Of a stretch of DNA of 64,000 nt, positions 1 to 8,558 are shown one piece after another. Within the stretch, counting starts at the first letter, position 1. Each line of letters starts with the position of its first letter. A program made the position numbers and the translations under genes. Source of the DNA: Parahoeflea alexandrii (lineage in GTDB: Bacteria; Pseudomonadota; Alphaproteobacteria; Rhizobiales; Rhizobiaceae); contig NZ_JAAAML010000005.1 in the NCBI RefSeq assembly GCF_024105735.1, positions 1 to 64,000 of the forward strand. The letters run 5' to 3'. The notes beneath the pieces are model-generated. The model was not told the origin of the DNA. It made no database searches and saw only the letters and a program-made list of their open reading frames with translations.

Positions 1-649
1 GTTCATTCTGAACAGTCTGGCGGCTCAGCAACCCCGCATCCTCTAGCGCCTCCATGTCGGGCAAGTCGCGCAGGGTCTCCAACCCAAATGCCGAGAGGAA
101 GTGTTTCGTTGTTACGTAGGAATAGGGTGCGCCAGGCGTCGGACTGCGCGGCCCGGACGAAACAAACCCCGCGCCGCGCAGCGATCCGATCAGATCACGG
201 CTGACCTCCTTGCCAAAAATCTTCGAGAGCTCGCTCCTCGTTACCGGCTGGAAATAGGCAATTGCCATCAGCACCATCGACTCAAGCTCGGACAGCACCG
301 CGGCGGCCGAGCGCGTCGGCACGAAGGTGGCTCGGATCGCAGGCGCATAAACCGAACGGGTTCGGTGCTGCCAGCCGCCGGCGACCGAAACCAGCTCATA
401 GGGCCTGGAACGAAGTTCCTCGCGCAGATCATCAATGAGTAAGTCAATGCTACAATCCTTGCCGACGACGCGCGCCAGAGTCTCGCGCGTCACTGGCTCC
501 GCTGAGGCAAAGATCACTGCCTCGACCCGCATCATCCATTCCCGCCACCGCAATTCCGCCGGCAGATCCCCTAACTCCCGATCAAGCAGCCGTTCGGCTG
601 CACCGTTCGCTCTTTTTTGGGATAGTTTTACTGCTGGGGCTCCGGTCAT
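1..649 (-). CDS. scpB: ScpB-like segregation/condensation protein, C-terminus cut by window edge
   Basis: The minus strand is open from an ATG at 649 to the window edge (216 codons) and reads as an SMC-Scp complex ScpB-like protein. The winged-helix part is recognisable: a helix ESMVLMAIAYFQPVTRSEL, then GSLRGAGFVSSGPRSPTPG and the conserved YVTTKHFLSAFGLETLRDLP. In the family this protein joins ScpA and SMC in chromosome compaction; plasmid copies probably act as accessory factors of unknown role. Its ATG lies two bases after the stop of the DUF1403 gene, so the two are very likely co-transcribed. The C-terminus lies outside the window. The family assignment is by motif memory and is fairly firm; the plasmid function is inference. 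Confidence 0.8.
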   Translation of the reverse strand, partial: MTGAPAVKLSQKRANGAAERLLDRELGDLPAELRWREWMMRVEAVIFASAEPVTRETLARVVGKDCSIDLLIDDLREELRSRPYELVSVAGGWQHRTRSVYAPAIRATFVPTRSAAAVLSELESMVLMAIAYFQPVTRSELSKIFGKEVSRDLIGSLRGAGFVSSGPRSPTPGAPYSYVTTKHFLSAFGLETLRDLPDMEALEDAGLLSRQTVQNE

Positions 650-651
650 CG

Positions 652-1605
652 TCACAATCCATAAATCCGGAACGACGATCGGCCAGACAGCTCGCGCGCG
701 GCGCCAAAACTCTGAAGTCGCTCGAACAGGCGGGTCGCGGCCCAACGGGACAGGTTGCTGCCACGCGCCGAGGCCGCAATCGCATCCTCATTGAGCAGTG
801 CCTGGATCACCGGCTCAGCTCCTTTGGTGCGCACCTTCGGCGCTACGGCAAGAAGTTTTTCCGCACGGCGGTGGATCTCGCCGGCCGATCGCAGCGTCGA
901 ATTGGTGCCTTCGACCAGAGCCAAACAAAGCGCCCCCGCGAATGCGGGTTCGGCGGGGCGGACTCGTCCCCTGCCTCCGATTGTCCGGAAGGCAGAACCA
1001 TAACGTTCCGACAGCAAAAGCGGGACAGGTTTTGGCCAGCCCAGTTTTTGCGCCAGGACATTATCGGCCAGCATAGAAGCCAGCACTTCAGCGTCCGGGC
1101 GAACGGCAGAAATCGCCGTTATCAGGTCCGCCACTGCGAAAGGCGCCGCCCGTCCGGACTGAAGCGCAGCATCGACCAGATCGGGAATCGCCGCAAGGTC
1201 CTCATCCCATCCGAGTGCCAGTAAGTCTGCGAGCTCTTTGACAAAGGTCGTGGTGACGCCACCGGTTCGTCCAGACACCTTCTGCATGGCGAGAAACAGC
1301 TTTCCGGCGGGTCCAGGATCATCACCCGGGGCAGTCAGCAAGACCGCGTCACGCAACGCGTGTTCGCCCTCGGTTCGGCCCATCAGTCGGGCGGCGACGG
1401 ATGCACATTTGAGCGCCTGCCGGGACCGCCAGCACCCTACCCAGACGGGATCCAGCCGAACCAGATCGTCAAGTGATTTCAGGGCGATGCCGGCGGCAAA
1501 GGCTGCATCCGCCTCAGATACATCGCGCCCGCGCGCTTGCGACCAGCCCGGCAGGCTGAACCGTCGAATCGGTATTGACGAGAGTACGGGCGGCAACGAA
1601 TCCAT
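652..1605 (-). CDS. DUF1403 family protein
   Basis: A 317-residue soluble protein, rich in Ala and Leu and largely helical by composition, beginning [21 protein letters not shown] and containing [18 protein letters not shown] and the basic stretch [15 protein letters not shown]. It matches what I know as DUF1403, an uncharacterised family of rhizobial plasmids that commonly sits next to a ScpB-like gene and a tyrosine integrase, as it does here. No catalytic motif, signal peptide or membrane segment is visible. The stop is two bases before the scpB ATG, indicating an operon with translational coupling. The start at 1605 is the first ATG after the integrase intergenic region. Function is unknown; the conserved neighbourhood suggests a role in plasmid maintenance or recombination, which is inference. 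Confidence 0.75.
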   Translation of the reverse strand: MDSLPPVLSSIPIRRFSLPGWSQARGRDVSEADAAFAAGIALKSLDDLVRLDPVWVGCWRSRQALKCASVAARLMGRTEGEHALRDAVLLTAPGDDPGPAGKLFLAMQKVSGRTGGVTTTFVKELADLLALGWDEDLAAIPDLVDAALQSGRAAPFAVADLITAISAVRPDAEVLASMLADNVLAQKLGWPKPVPLLLSERYGSAFRTIGGRGRVRPAEPAFAGALCLALVEGTNSTLRSAGEIHRRAEKLLAVAPKVRTKGAEPVIQALLNEDAIAASARGSNLSRWAATRLFERLQSFGAARELSGRSSFRIYGL

Positions 1606-1684
1606 ATCGATGACGCTACACCAGACGTGCGGTTTAAGCTACCGTTTTCACTTTTTTCCGCACTGCTTGCCGTGATCTTTTTAT

Positions 1685-1709
1685 GAATGATAAGATTGCA
1701 TTATCGTTC
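1685..1709. promoter_or_regulatory. Inverted repeat upstream of integrase start
   Basis: Arms GAATGATAA (1685-1693) and TTATCGTTC (1701-1709) form a 9-bp dyad with one mismatch, separated by 7 bases, in the AT-rich gap between the divergent DUF1403 and integrase genes. It sits 22 bases before the preferred integrase ATG at 1731. This could be a binding site for the recombinase or a repressor; only the symmetry and position are observed. Confidence 0.35.
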
Positions 1710-1730
1710 ATTTTGCTCTTTATAGAGGGA

Positions 1731-2861
1731 ATGGCCCAAATCAGCGAGCAAAACACCGAAAATGGCCCCCAGGAGCCTTCCGCGCCGTCTGACAGCACGG
1801 CGGTTTTTGGTGATGTTTCTGCGACCGAGATGCCGGCCGGTCTTCCCTCCCCTCCTCCGGAGACTGGTGGCGTGCCGGCGCATCTCCGCGACCTGACCGA
1901 TCGCGCCCGCACCTATGTCGAGGCGGCGTCTTCCGCCAACACGCGCCGCGCCTATTCCAGCGATTGGAAGTATTTTACCGCCTGGTGTCGCCGCCAGAAT
2001 CTTTCCCCCCTCCCCCCGGATCCAGAAGTTGTCGGTCTCTACATCACCGCTTGTGCGTCCGGGGCGGCCGAGCGCGGCGTAAAACCCAACAGCGTCTCGA
2101 CCATCGAGCGGCGTCTCTCGGCCATCAGCTGGAATTGTACCCAGCGCGGCATGGTGCTCGATCGCAAGGATCGCGCCATCGCCACCGTCATGGCCGGCAT
2201 CCGCAACACGCACGCTGCCCCGCCGCGGCAGAAGGAAGCGCTGTTACCAGAAGACCTGATCGCCATGCTGGAGACGCTGGACCGGGGAACCCTGCGCGGT
2301 CTCCGGGATCGAGCGATGCTACTGATCGGGTTTGCCGGCGGCTTGCGTCGCTCGGAAATCACCGGTCTCGATCTCGGGCGCGACCAAACCGAGGACGGGC
2401 GCGGCTGGATCGAGATCCTCGACAAAGGACTGTTGATCTCGCTGCGCGGCAAGACCGGCTGGCGCGAGGTTGAGGTCGGGCGCGGCTCGGCAGACGCCAC
2501 CTGCCCGGTTACTGCAGTTGAGACCTGGATCAAGTTCGCAAAGCTCGCCAGGGGCCCACTGTTCCGCCGCGTCACCGGTAAGGGAAAAAATGTCGGGCCG
2601 GATCGGCTCAATGACCAGGAAGTGGCGCGCCTGGTCAAAAGGACGGCGCAGGCCGCGGGCGTACGTGGAGATCTATCGGAACGTGATCGGGAGAAGCTGT
2701 TTGCCGGTCATTCGCTGCGGGCCGGGCTTGCCTCTTCGGCGGAGGTCGACGAGCGCTATGTTCAAAAACAACTTGGCCACGCATCAGCTGAAATGACCCG
2801 CAAGTATCAGCGACGGCGTGATCGGTTCCGCATCAACCTGACTAAGGCTGCGGGGCTGTAG
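1731..2861 (+). CDS. Tyrosine-type site-specific recombinase/integrase
   Basis: A 376-residue tyrosine recombinase. The N-terminal part has the SAM-like core-binding region (VEAASSANTRRAYSSDWKYF...CRRQN), followed by the catalytic domain. Catalytic signatures are visible: Arg in GFAGGLRRSEITGL, the HSLR box with His at residue 327, LGH with His at 350, and the nucleophile Tyr at 359 in TRKYQRR. The enzyme breaks and rejoins DNA through a 3'-phosphotyrosine. I chose ATG 1731, preceded by AGAGGGA, over the in-frame ATG at 1683, which lies inside a dyad. It is divergent from the DUF1403-scpB pair; this trio recurs on rhizobial plasmids. It may resolve multimers or mobilise an element; no att site could be identified. 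Confidence 0.85.
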   Translation: MAQISEQNTENGPQEPSAPSDSTAVFGDVSATEMPAGLPSPPPETGGVPAHLRDLTDRARTYVEAASSANTRRAYSSDWKYFTAWCRRQNLSPLPPDPEVVGLYITACASGAAERGVKPNSVSTIERRLSAISWNCTQRGMVLDRKDRAIATVMAGIRNTHAAPPRQKEALLPEDLIAMLETLDRGTLRGLRDRAMLLIGFAGGLRRSEITGLDLGRDQTEDGRGWIEILDKGLLISLRGKTGWREVEVGRGSADATCPVTAVETWIKFAKLARGPLFRRVTGKGKNVGPDRLNDQEVARLVKRTAQAAGVRGDLSERDREKLFAGHSLRAGLASSAEVDERYVQKQLGHASAEMTRKYQRRRDRFRINLTKAAGL

Positions 2862-3021
2862 AAGCCTCCTCCCGGGTTAATCCCACCGAGGGAAGCGAGA
2901 GAACGGAGCTCTGTCCATCCTGAACGGAAAATCCGACGTTTTTGATTGGATGTCCGCTCTGGCGTCCAGTGTATGCTGATTACCTCGGCATCTGGACAAC
3001 CGGCTTGTCGCCCTTAGCTTA

Positions 3022-3123
3022 TGTCGATAGATTAGAATTCCATCGACACTAATTTGCCATATGTCGACACCGACGACATATCCCCCCGACATGTCGATCG
3101 AAGAAGGATTGATCGACATGTCG
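3022..3123. promoter_or_regulatory. Array of TGTCGA/CGACA dyads in the fic promoter-leader
   Basis: Within about 100 bases there are: TGTCGAT (3022-3028) facing ATCGACA (3042-3048); ATATGTCG (3059-3066) facing CGACATAT (3074-3081); and two perfect CGACATGTCG palindromes at 3087-3096 and 3114-3123, the last overlapping the fic start codon. Such repeated dyads look like operator sites for a dimeric repressor, plausibly the Fic protein itself through its C-terminal winged helix. The repeats are seen; the repressor is inference. Confidence 0.5.
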
Positions 3124-4221
3124 TTTCGCCCGGATCGCCCCTACAATGACCTCCCTCCCCTTCCCCCGCACCAAGATGTTGAGACAAAGGCAGTCCTGAA
3201 AGCCTGTATCGAGGCCCGTGCAGCACTGGCCGAGCTTCGCATATCAGGCCAGCTCATTCCCAACCAGGCCGTACTGATCAACTCGATCCCACTACTTGAG
3301 GCGCAGGCGAGCTCGGAGATAGAAAACATCGTCACTACGACCGACAGGCTATTCCGCTTCGCCAACGAAGCCGGCAATCACGCTGATCCTGCGACGAAGG
3401 AAGCATTACGCTATCGCACAGCCCTCAGCGAGGGCTTTCAGACGCTCAAGCAGCGGCCTGTATCGGCGTCAACGGCGATCACTGTCTGTCAGACCATCAA
3501 AGGCTTCGAACTGGATATCCGCGCAACGCCAGGAACAGCGTTGATGAACGAGGCAACGGGTTCAGTAATTTACACGCCCCCCGAGGGTCAGGCACTTCTG
3601 CGCGACAAACTCGCAAACTGGGAGCGCTACATTCATGAAGTCGAGGAAATCGACCCGCTGATCCGGCTCGCTGTGATGCACTACCAGTTCGAGGCGATCC
3701 ACCCCTTCATCGACGGCAATGGCCGGACAGGACGGGTACTGAATCTGCTCTTCCTCGTAGACAAAGGCCTGCTGGACATCCCGATACTCTATCTGAGCCG
3801 TTACATCATCGGCAACAAACGCGCCTACTATGATCGACTCCTGGCCGTCACAACTCAGGAGGCGTGGGAGGACTGGATCCTCTACATGCTGGAAGCCGTA
3901 CGCGAAACGGCAAATTGGTCGACAGCGCGAATTCGCGCCATCCGCGACCTGCTGGATCAAACCGCGGAGCATATCCGACGCGATCTACCCAAAATCTACT
4001 CGCGCGAGTTGGCCGAGGTAATCTTCGTGAACCCTTATTGCCGGATCGGGGATCTCGTGACAGCGGGCATCGCAAAGCGACAGGCAGCGTCGGTCTATCT
4101 CAAGTCCCTCACCGAACTGGGCCTGCTGCAGGAAATGAAGGCGGGCCGGGAAAATCTCTACATCAATCCGGCGCTACTTGCGCTCCTGAGCGAGCAACGC
4201 CCGGCTCGGCACAACCAATGA
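3118..4221 (+). CDS. fic: Fic family protein (AMP-transferase fold) with N-terminal inhibitory helix and C-terminal wHTH
   Basis: A 367-residue class II Fic protein. From the N-terminus: a Fic/DOC N region, the inhibitory motif SSEIEN at about residues 65-70 (S/T-x-x-x-E-N/G type, whose Glu blocks productive ATP binding), the Fic core with HPFIDGNGRTGR starting at His195, and a winged-helix segment (GDLVTAGIAKRQAASVYLKS). The family transfers AMP from ATP to Ser/Thr/Tyr of target proteins; targets cannot be read from sequence. ATG 3118 is preferred because AAGAAGGA lies 9 bases upstream; in-frame ATGs at 3061 and 3091 lie inside the dyad array. There is no separate antitoxin gene nearby, in line with the built-in inhibitory motif. 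The wHTH and upstream operators suggest autoregulation. Confidence 0.88.
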   Translation: MSFRPDRPYNDLPPLPPHQDVETKAVLKACIEARAALAELRISGQLIPNQAVLINSIPLLEAQASSEIENIVTTTDRLFRFANEAGNHADPATKEALRYRTALSEGFQTLKQRPVSASTAITVCQTIKGFELDIRATPGTALMNEATGSVIYTPPEGQALLRDKLANWERYIHEVEEIDPLIRLAVMHYQFEAIHPFIDGNGRTGRVLNLLFLVDKGLLDIPILYLSRYIIGNKRAYYDRLLAVTTQEAWEDWILYMLEAVRETANWSTARIRAIRDLLDQTAEHIRRDLPKIYSRELAEVIFVNPYCRIGDLVTAGIAKRQAASVYLKSLTELGLLQEMKAGRENLYINPALLALLSEQRPARHNQ

Positions 4222-4461
4222 AACGCCCGAACGCCAGGCAGCACCTGAGATGACGCTGGATGCGGGGAATTTCATGCGTCCAATCCGGATCTCACCTATC
4301 GCGAAATCTCTGGTCAGCTTGGGTGCTTTCGTGAGTGGACACAGCGGGTAGCTCGGAATAGTCGCCCTCTTTTGTCAAGAACCTTATCGACCGAGCGCGC
4401 CGTTCCCGCCTGATCGATGCTGAAACCACAGCCAATGCAGCAATAGCCAAAGCGCTCATCA

Positions 4462-5778
4462 TCACGATCTGGGCTTGTTTAGGGATTTCAGAAGCGCTTC
4501 CGAGACCTTATACTGTCCTTCCCCGCCCTTGTTGCCGTTTGGCGGCTCCCTATCGGTCGTGGCTGCCGCCTTGTCTGCATCCAGCTTGGTCCGCAGTAGG
4601 GCCATCACCATCGGCCAGGTCGAGAAATGCCCCTCTCTCGCCTTGTCGGTGAGGCTGCGCAGATATCCGCCAGCGCTGTTGATCTGATCGGACCGCTGCA
4701 AGATCGCCGCCAGCGTGATCGCCGCCTGAACTTCGCCCATGGCTTCGCAAGCTTCTCGCCACGCACTCGGACTGACCCCCAGCATCGGCCGGGCCACCTC
4801 TACGGCCGCCAAAAAATCACTCCAGTGGCGTATTCGACCACCCTGAGCCAAATCCATCAGGTCCGGGCAAGCGTCAAGCACGATCCCCAAGGGCAGCTCC
4901 CGCTTCGGCAAGCTCCGCAGGTTGTCGTTTTCCTGGGCGTTGCCGCCCGCTTCATTCTTTTTTTCAGAGCCATGTTCAGATTCAAATATAGAGTTTGGTT
5001 TTGAATTCTGTATGTGGCGTTCAGATTGGGACTCATTGGCGTCCATATTCTGTGTTTTCGTAAACAATTCCAGTATCTCATGCACCTCGGTCCACAACTC
5101 CTGGAGTTCGTCACAAAGGCTTTCGACGACTTGGCGTGGTGCCGTGCGAGGAAGCCGTGCAATAATCTCCTGGTAGATCTGACCAATACGGCCCCAATTG
5201 CCTGGAACGCCCTCCTCAATGCCGGCGTCGATCATCTTCACAACATCCCGACGAAGCAGTGTCAGGCGTTCCTTGGAGACCTTGAAGGCTTTCTTCTCGG
5301 CCTGAACCGCTTCCGCGAGTTGCTCGAACTCCTCGGCGCGGGCCACGATCGGCGAGAGGTCGAAGCCATAGGCCTGTTCGATCTCTCCTCCCCGGCCCTT
5401 GCGCGCGAAACGCTTTCCATTCGGGCTGTCTCTGCGAATGATCAGTCCGCAATCGACGAGGACGGCCAGGTGCCGGCGCAGCGTCGTGGGCGGCATACCA
5501 TTCGCGCGTGCCATGAGTTGTTCATTCGACGGCCAAACGACCAGCGTTCCGTCGCCCGACAGCTCGCTCTCTCGATGGAACGACAGGAGCGCGTTGAGAA
5601 TGGCTAGGGATCGGTCGGTGGCGCCCAGAAGGTCTCGAGCTTCACGAATCGAGCGGAAGACCTTCCACTTCTCGACCGTTGCCCCTTCGGGTATGGATTT
5701 CGCGGTGACTTGACTTGCCATTTGGCCAAGCGTCATCGGCCGCCGCCCAAAGGGCGTCGTGGAGATATGCGTTTGCAT
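4462..5778 (-). CDS. repC: RepC replication initiator
   Basis: A 438-residue RepC, normal length for the family, opening MQTHISTTPFGRRPMTLGQM as in Agrobacterium/Rhizobium plasmids. The N-terminal half has the winged-helix DNA-binding region (WPSNEQLMARANGMPPTTLRRHL...CGLIIRRDSPNGKR), followed by a long linker and a C-terminal domain. RepC initiates replication at an origin that in characterised repABC plasmids lies inside repC itself, so oriV is presumably internal here. AGGTGAAAG precedes the ATG. It is the last gene of the repABC operon, separated from repB by 192 bases that carry the candidate antisense RNA. Confidence 0.95.
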   Translation of the reverse strand: MQTHISTTPFGRRPMTLGQMASQVTAKSIPEGATVEKWKVFRSIREARDLLGATDRSLAILNALLSFHRESELSGDGTLVVWPSNEQLMARANGMPPTTLRRHLAVLVDCGLIIRRDSPNGKRFARKGRGGEIEQAYGFDLSPIVARAEEFEQLAEAVQAEKKAFKVSKERLTLLRRDVVKMIDAGIEEGVPGNWGRIGQIYQEIIARLPRTAPRQVVESLCDELQELWTEVHEILELFTKTQNMDANESQSERHIQNSKPNSIFESEHGSEKKNEAGGNAQENDNLRSLPKRELPLGIVLDACPDLMDLAQGGRIRHWSDFLAAVEVARPMLGVSPSAWREACEAMGEVQAAITLAAILQRSDQINSAGGYLRSLTDKAREGHFSTWPMVMALLRTKLDADKAAATTDREPPNGNKGGEGQYKVSEALLKSLNKPRS

Positions 5779-5824
5779 TTTCTTTCACCTATTACTAGGC
5801 AATAGAAAACTGCTCGCCGAAACG

Positions 5825-5928
5825 GCGCTCACGACTCAAAAGAGCCTTGACTGTGATTCCGGGAAGTGCGATTCTCTAGCTACCACACTAAGAGAGGGCT
5901 TCCGGAAGCGATTTCGGTGGCCTTTTTC
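5825..5928 (+). ncRNA. incA: Candidate counter-transcribed RNA (incA/ctRNA) of the repABC cassette
   Basis: In repABC plasmids a small antisense RNA is encoded between repB and repC on the opposite strand and represses repC. This 192-base gap has the expected features on the plus strand: GGAAG...CTCT (5861-5877) can pair with AGAG...CTTCC (5891-5903), and a second hairpin with GGC-CCG arms (about 5898-5922) is followed by TTTTT at 5923-5927, a plausible terminator. The 5' end is a guess. Position and terminator are observed; the RNA itself is inferred from the family. Confidence 0.5.
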
Positions 5929-5970
5929 TTTGCCAATTTCTGCCATGGCCGCCCGTTTACGGCCGTTGAT

Positions 5971-6966
5971 TCACTCACCGCCCTCCTCTTTGTTTTGCTG
6001 AAATTCTTCGTAAAGGCGCTTCAATTGTCCCGAGAGGAACGCGCCAAACTGAGATGCATCCTTGGATTTCAAGGCAAGAGTGAAGGTCCGGCCGCTATCC
6101 TTTGTCGTCACTTTGACGGCAGCTTCGGACAGACTCCACACCTTTTCCGTCGCCTGCTTCGGCTTGGCCTTCTTTGTTCGAGAAGACTTGAGGCCATCGA
6201 TAAGGACCGTGAATTGTTGGCTACCCTCTGCCTCAACGAATGCCTCACTCTGAACCAGCTCCAGCGCCGTTTCAGCATTTGTCGGCATTTGAACGAGTTT
6301 CTTCAGTTCTTCCCAACGGTCCCGGCCAACACCCTTCGCGGCGCCGAGCGCCTCGAGGACGGCTTCTGGCACAACATCAGCGACGGAGAGCATTCGAGAA
6401 AGCAAAGTGTCGTCAATCGTCAAAGCTGTCTTGATGGTAGCCTTGTCGATTCCGGACTCGAGCAAGCGCCGTGCATAAAGCGCCTTCTCGATGAAGCTCA
6501 GATCGTCCCTGGCTGAGTTCTCCTGACCCTGAGCGATGACGTGGGCAATATCTTCAAGCGGCTTGATGACGGCTCGAACTTCCTGCCCAAGCTTTCGGGC
6601 CACCCTAACTCGCCGGTGGCCGAATACTACAATGTAGCGGCCGCTTGTCTGGGGATGCGGCCGAACCAGAACAGGAGAATGCTGTCCGGCATTTTTGATG
6701 GCCTGTAGGAGTTCGCCGTCCTTTTCTTCGTCTTCGCCAATTCTATCCGCATAAGGGGAGGGGTCGAGTTTATCTGGATCCAGCGATACCACAATGTCGC
6801 CTTCCAGAACGCGCATCGAGCTCTCAGCAAGGTCGTCGAGGGACTGCATCATAGATCGTGAAGCGCCGCGGCGCGCATATTCCACACGCGATTCCGCCAC
6901 TCCGTCCTGCTCGACGGGTTTTGCCGGACGATCTCCAATATTCGCAAGCAGGTGCTTTCTAGCCAT
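5971..6966 (-). CDS. repB: RepB, ParB-like partition protein
   Basis: A 331-residue ParB-family protein. The ParB/sulfiredoxin-like domain is clear (LVRPHPQTSGRYIVVFGHRRVRVARKLG, then the box HVIAQGQENSARDDLSFIEKA), followed by the helix-turn-helix (IDKATIKTALTIDDTLLSRML) and the RepB C-terminal region. It should bind parS centromeres and cooperate with RepA in segregation and in operon repression. ATG 6966 is preferred over 6975 because AGGTGA is then at a workable distance. It follows repA by 78 bases in the same operon. I could not find a site matching the usual rhizobial parS consensus by eye. Confidence 0.93.
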   Translation of the reverse strand: MARKHLLANIGDRPAKPVEQDGVAESRVEYARRGASRSMMQSLDDLAESSMRVLEGDIVVSLDPDKLDPSPYADRIGEDEEKDGELLQAIKNAGQHSPVLVRPHPQTSGRYIVVFGHRRVRVARKLGQEVRAVIKPLEDIAHVIAQGQENSARDDLSFIEKALYARRLLESGIDKATIKTALTIDDTLLSRMLSVADVVPEAVLEALGAAKGVGRDRWEELKKLVQMPTNAETALELVQSEAFVEAEGSQQFTVLIDGLKSSRTKKAKPKQATEKVWSLSEAAVKVTTKDSGRTFTLALKSKDASQFGAFLSGQLKRLYEEFQQNKEEGGE

Positions 6967-7044
6967 GACATTCACCTAAAATGGGAGATATCGTATTGTT
7001 CTCTAACCTTTTTTCCGCAATCTGCACGGCTGTCAAAATGGCCT

Positions 7045-8253
7045 TCATTTGCGCCTCCATGCCGAGTGGATGAGAGAAGTTATTTCTCCGTTCACTGCAT
7101 TGAGGGACTCAATGGCCCGGTCATAGGTCGAGCGAACGAACAACGCTCGCTCGACCTCATAGACCGTCTGCTTGGTTATGCCCGCATCGGAGATTGCGGT
7201 TGACTTGACCATCTGGTTGTTCAGCATTCTCTTACCAAACATTGCCTGCATGAAGCCCACCATCTGCGCTTGGGGCCCGTCTGTCGCCTCGTAGCGAGTC
7301 ACGAGGTATCTAAACCAATCAAGTCGAACCTTGGCACCAACTCCTTTAATCGATTGCAGAATGCCCCCGAGCATAAGCAGGAATTGGCTCATGCTCATGA
7401 TGTCGAGCATTTGCGGATGCACAGTGATGAGAACGCCCGTCGAAGCCGTAAGCGCCGTCAGTGTGAGATATCCCAATTGAGGCGGACAATCGATAACGAC
7501 GATATCATAGCGGTCATCAACCTCTTTTAGCGCATTGGAGATGCGCGTGAAAAAAAGCCGACCCTCAGGTGAGCTCCGATCAGATGCGGCAAGTGGCGTT
7601 TCGTATTCGTACTCTTGGAGCTCCAAGTTCGCCGGGACGATATCCAATCCGGGAAAATTGGTAGTACGAATGACTTCTTTAATCGAACAGCGTTCGTTGT
7701 CGTATCGCAAAGCGTCGAAAAGGGAAGGATTCTTATCGAGCTCGGGTTGAACGCCATGAAGAGCAGTGAGCGATGCTTGCGGATCGAGATCAATAGCAAG
7801 AACACGGTGCCCCGTAAGAGCCAGATACTGTGCCAGATGGGCTGTGGTGGTCGTCTTACCAGATCCACCCTTGAAATTGACCACAGAGATGACCTGCAAA
7901 TGGTCACCCTCACGTCGACGTGGGACATAGTCCTTCACGCCGCTACGTCCGTGCTTATCGAGATACTCGCGCAACTCCAGCATTTGTTCTGCGGTGTAGG
8001 AGCGCCTCCCCGACGATGAGACCGTTGGAACAGGACCTTTCCCATCCAAGTGCAATTTTTTCACGTGGTTCTGGGTAACGCCAATGAAGTCTGCAACCTC
8101 GGCCAACGAGAACAAGCGCAGACCCTTTTGCGCGTCAGGCGGGTACTGCTCGAGACGGAGCATATTCAGACGATCGGAGATCAATTCACCCTGCTGGATG
8201 ATCTCCTCGTCGAAATCCATCGCATTTTGCTCATCGACTATTGACACCAACAT
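7045..8253 (-). CDS. repA: RepA, ParA-like partition ATPase and autorepressor
   Basis: A 402-residue RepA. The N-terminal helix-turn-helix segment (FSLAEVADFIGVTQNHVKKL) precedes a ParA ATPase domain with the deviant Walker A box NFKGGSGKTTTTAHLAQYL, LAIDLDPQASLT and DIVVIDCPPQLGYLT. RepA drives plasmid segregation with RepB and represses its own operon. I place the start at ATG 8253, preceded by GGAAGTGAG, because the longer alternative (ATG 8292) begins inside a large inverted repeat that looks like the repA operator. First gene of the repABC operon; divergent from the trb operon across 512 bases of regulatory DNA. Confidence 0.93.
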   Translation of the reverse strand: MLVSIVDEQNAMDFDEEIIQQGELISDRLNMLRLEQYPPDAQKGLRLFSLAEVADFIGVTQNHVKKLHLDGKGPVPTVSSSGRRSYTAEQMLELREYLDKHGRSGVKDYVPRRREGDHLQVISVVNFKGGSGKTTTTAHLAQYLALTGHRVLAIDLDPQASLTALHGVQPELDKNPSLFDALRYDNERCSIKEVIRTTNFPGLDIVPANLELQEYEYETPLAASDRSSPEGRLFFTRISNALKEVDDRYDIVVIDCPPQLGYLTLTALTASTGVLITVHPQMLDIMSMSQFLLMLGGILQSIKGVGAKVRLDWFRYLVTRYEATDGPQAQMVGFMQAMFGKRMLNNQMVKSTAISDAGITKQTVYEVERALFVRSTYDRAIESLNAVNGEITSLIHSAWRRK

Positions 8254-8267
8254 CTCACTTCCATCGA

Positions 8268-8308
8268 AATAACGCTTTTTCCCAAGCAACATGCGGGAAA
8301 GCGTTATT
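8268..8308. promoter_or_regulatory. Large inverted repeat upstream of repA (putative RepA/RepB operator)
   Basis: Arms AATAACGCTTTTTCCC (8268-8283) and GGGAAAGCGTTATT (8295-8308) form a near-perfect dyad with a two-base bulge and 11-base spacer. It ends 15 bases before the preferred repA ATG. RepA autorepression through a promoter-proximal dyad is established for repABC plasmids, so this is a good operator candidate; binding is inferred. Confidence 0.5.
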
Positions 8309-8346
8309 ACTATGGGCGATTCCGGTTCTGGCGCAAGCGGTTTTTG

Positions 8347-8363
8347 GTTAACGGTCTCTTAAC
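8347..8363. promoter_or_regulatory. GTTAA-N7-TTAAC dyad in the repA upstream region
   Basis: A short dyad with arms GTTAA (8347-8351) and TTAAC (8359-8363). Its ends resemble rhizobial parS (GTT...AAC), but the length and centre do not fit the 16-bp consensus, so I list it only as a possible protein-binding site. Confidence 0.25.
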
Positions 8364-8467
8364 ACGGGCCAAACCATCGGCCTTCAGATTCTCTAGAAAA
8401 GCAGAATTTATCCAGTGTTTTCCGATACTTATTTGACGCCACGAATGCCTTTTTGGATATTTGCTGT

Positions 8468-8485
8468 CCCGGCACATCTGCCGGG
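8468..8485. promoter_or_regulatory. LuxR/TraR-type 18-bp box (copy 1, repA side)
   Basis: CCCGGCACATCTGCCGGG is an 18-bp dyad of the same length and layout as the Agrobacterium tra box, sharing its central GCA-N2-TCTGC pattern. It lies about 215 bases upstream of the repA start. In Ti plasmids equivalent boxes let quorum sensing raise repABC transcription. Two further copies at 8626-8643 and 32602-32619 make chance unlikely. Confidence 0.7.
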
Positions 8486-8558
8486 GCGACTTCGCATGCC
8501 GTCGTTCGAAAACTATGTAGAGCGCAAGTTCCAGCCCAATCCCGCCGATTATCACCCC

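Noticed and set aside
652-1003. Plus-strand frames opposite DUF1403 and scpB
   Set aside because: They are shadows of two well-supported minus-strand genes and carry no motif of their own.
8347-8363. parS site for RepB
   Set aside because: GTTAA-N7-TTAAC does not match the 16-bp rhizobial parS consensus in length or centre, and I found no better match in the rep region; kept only as a generic dyad.
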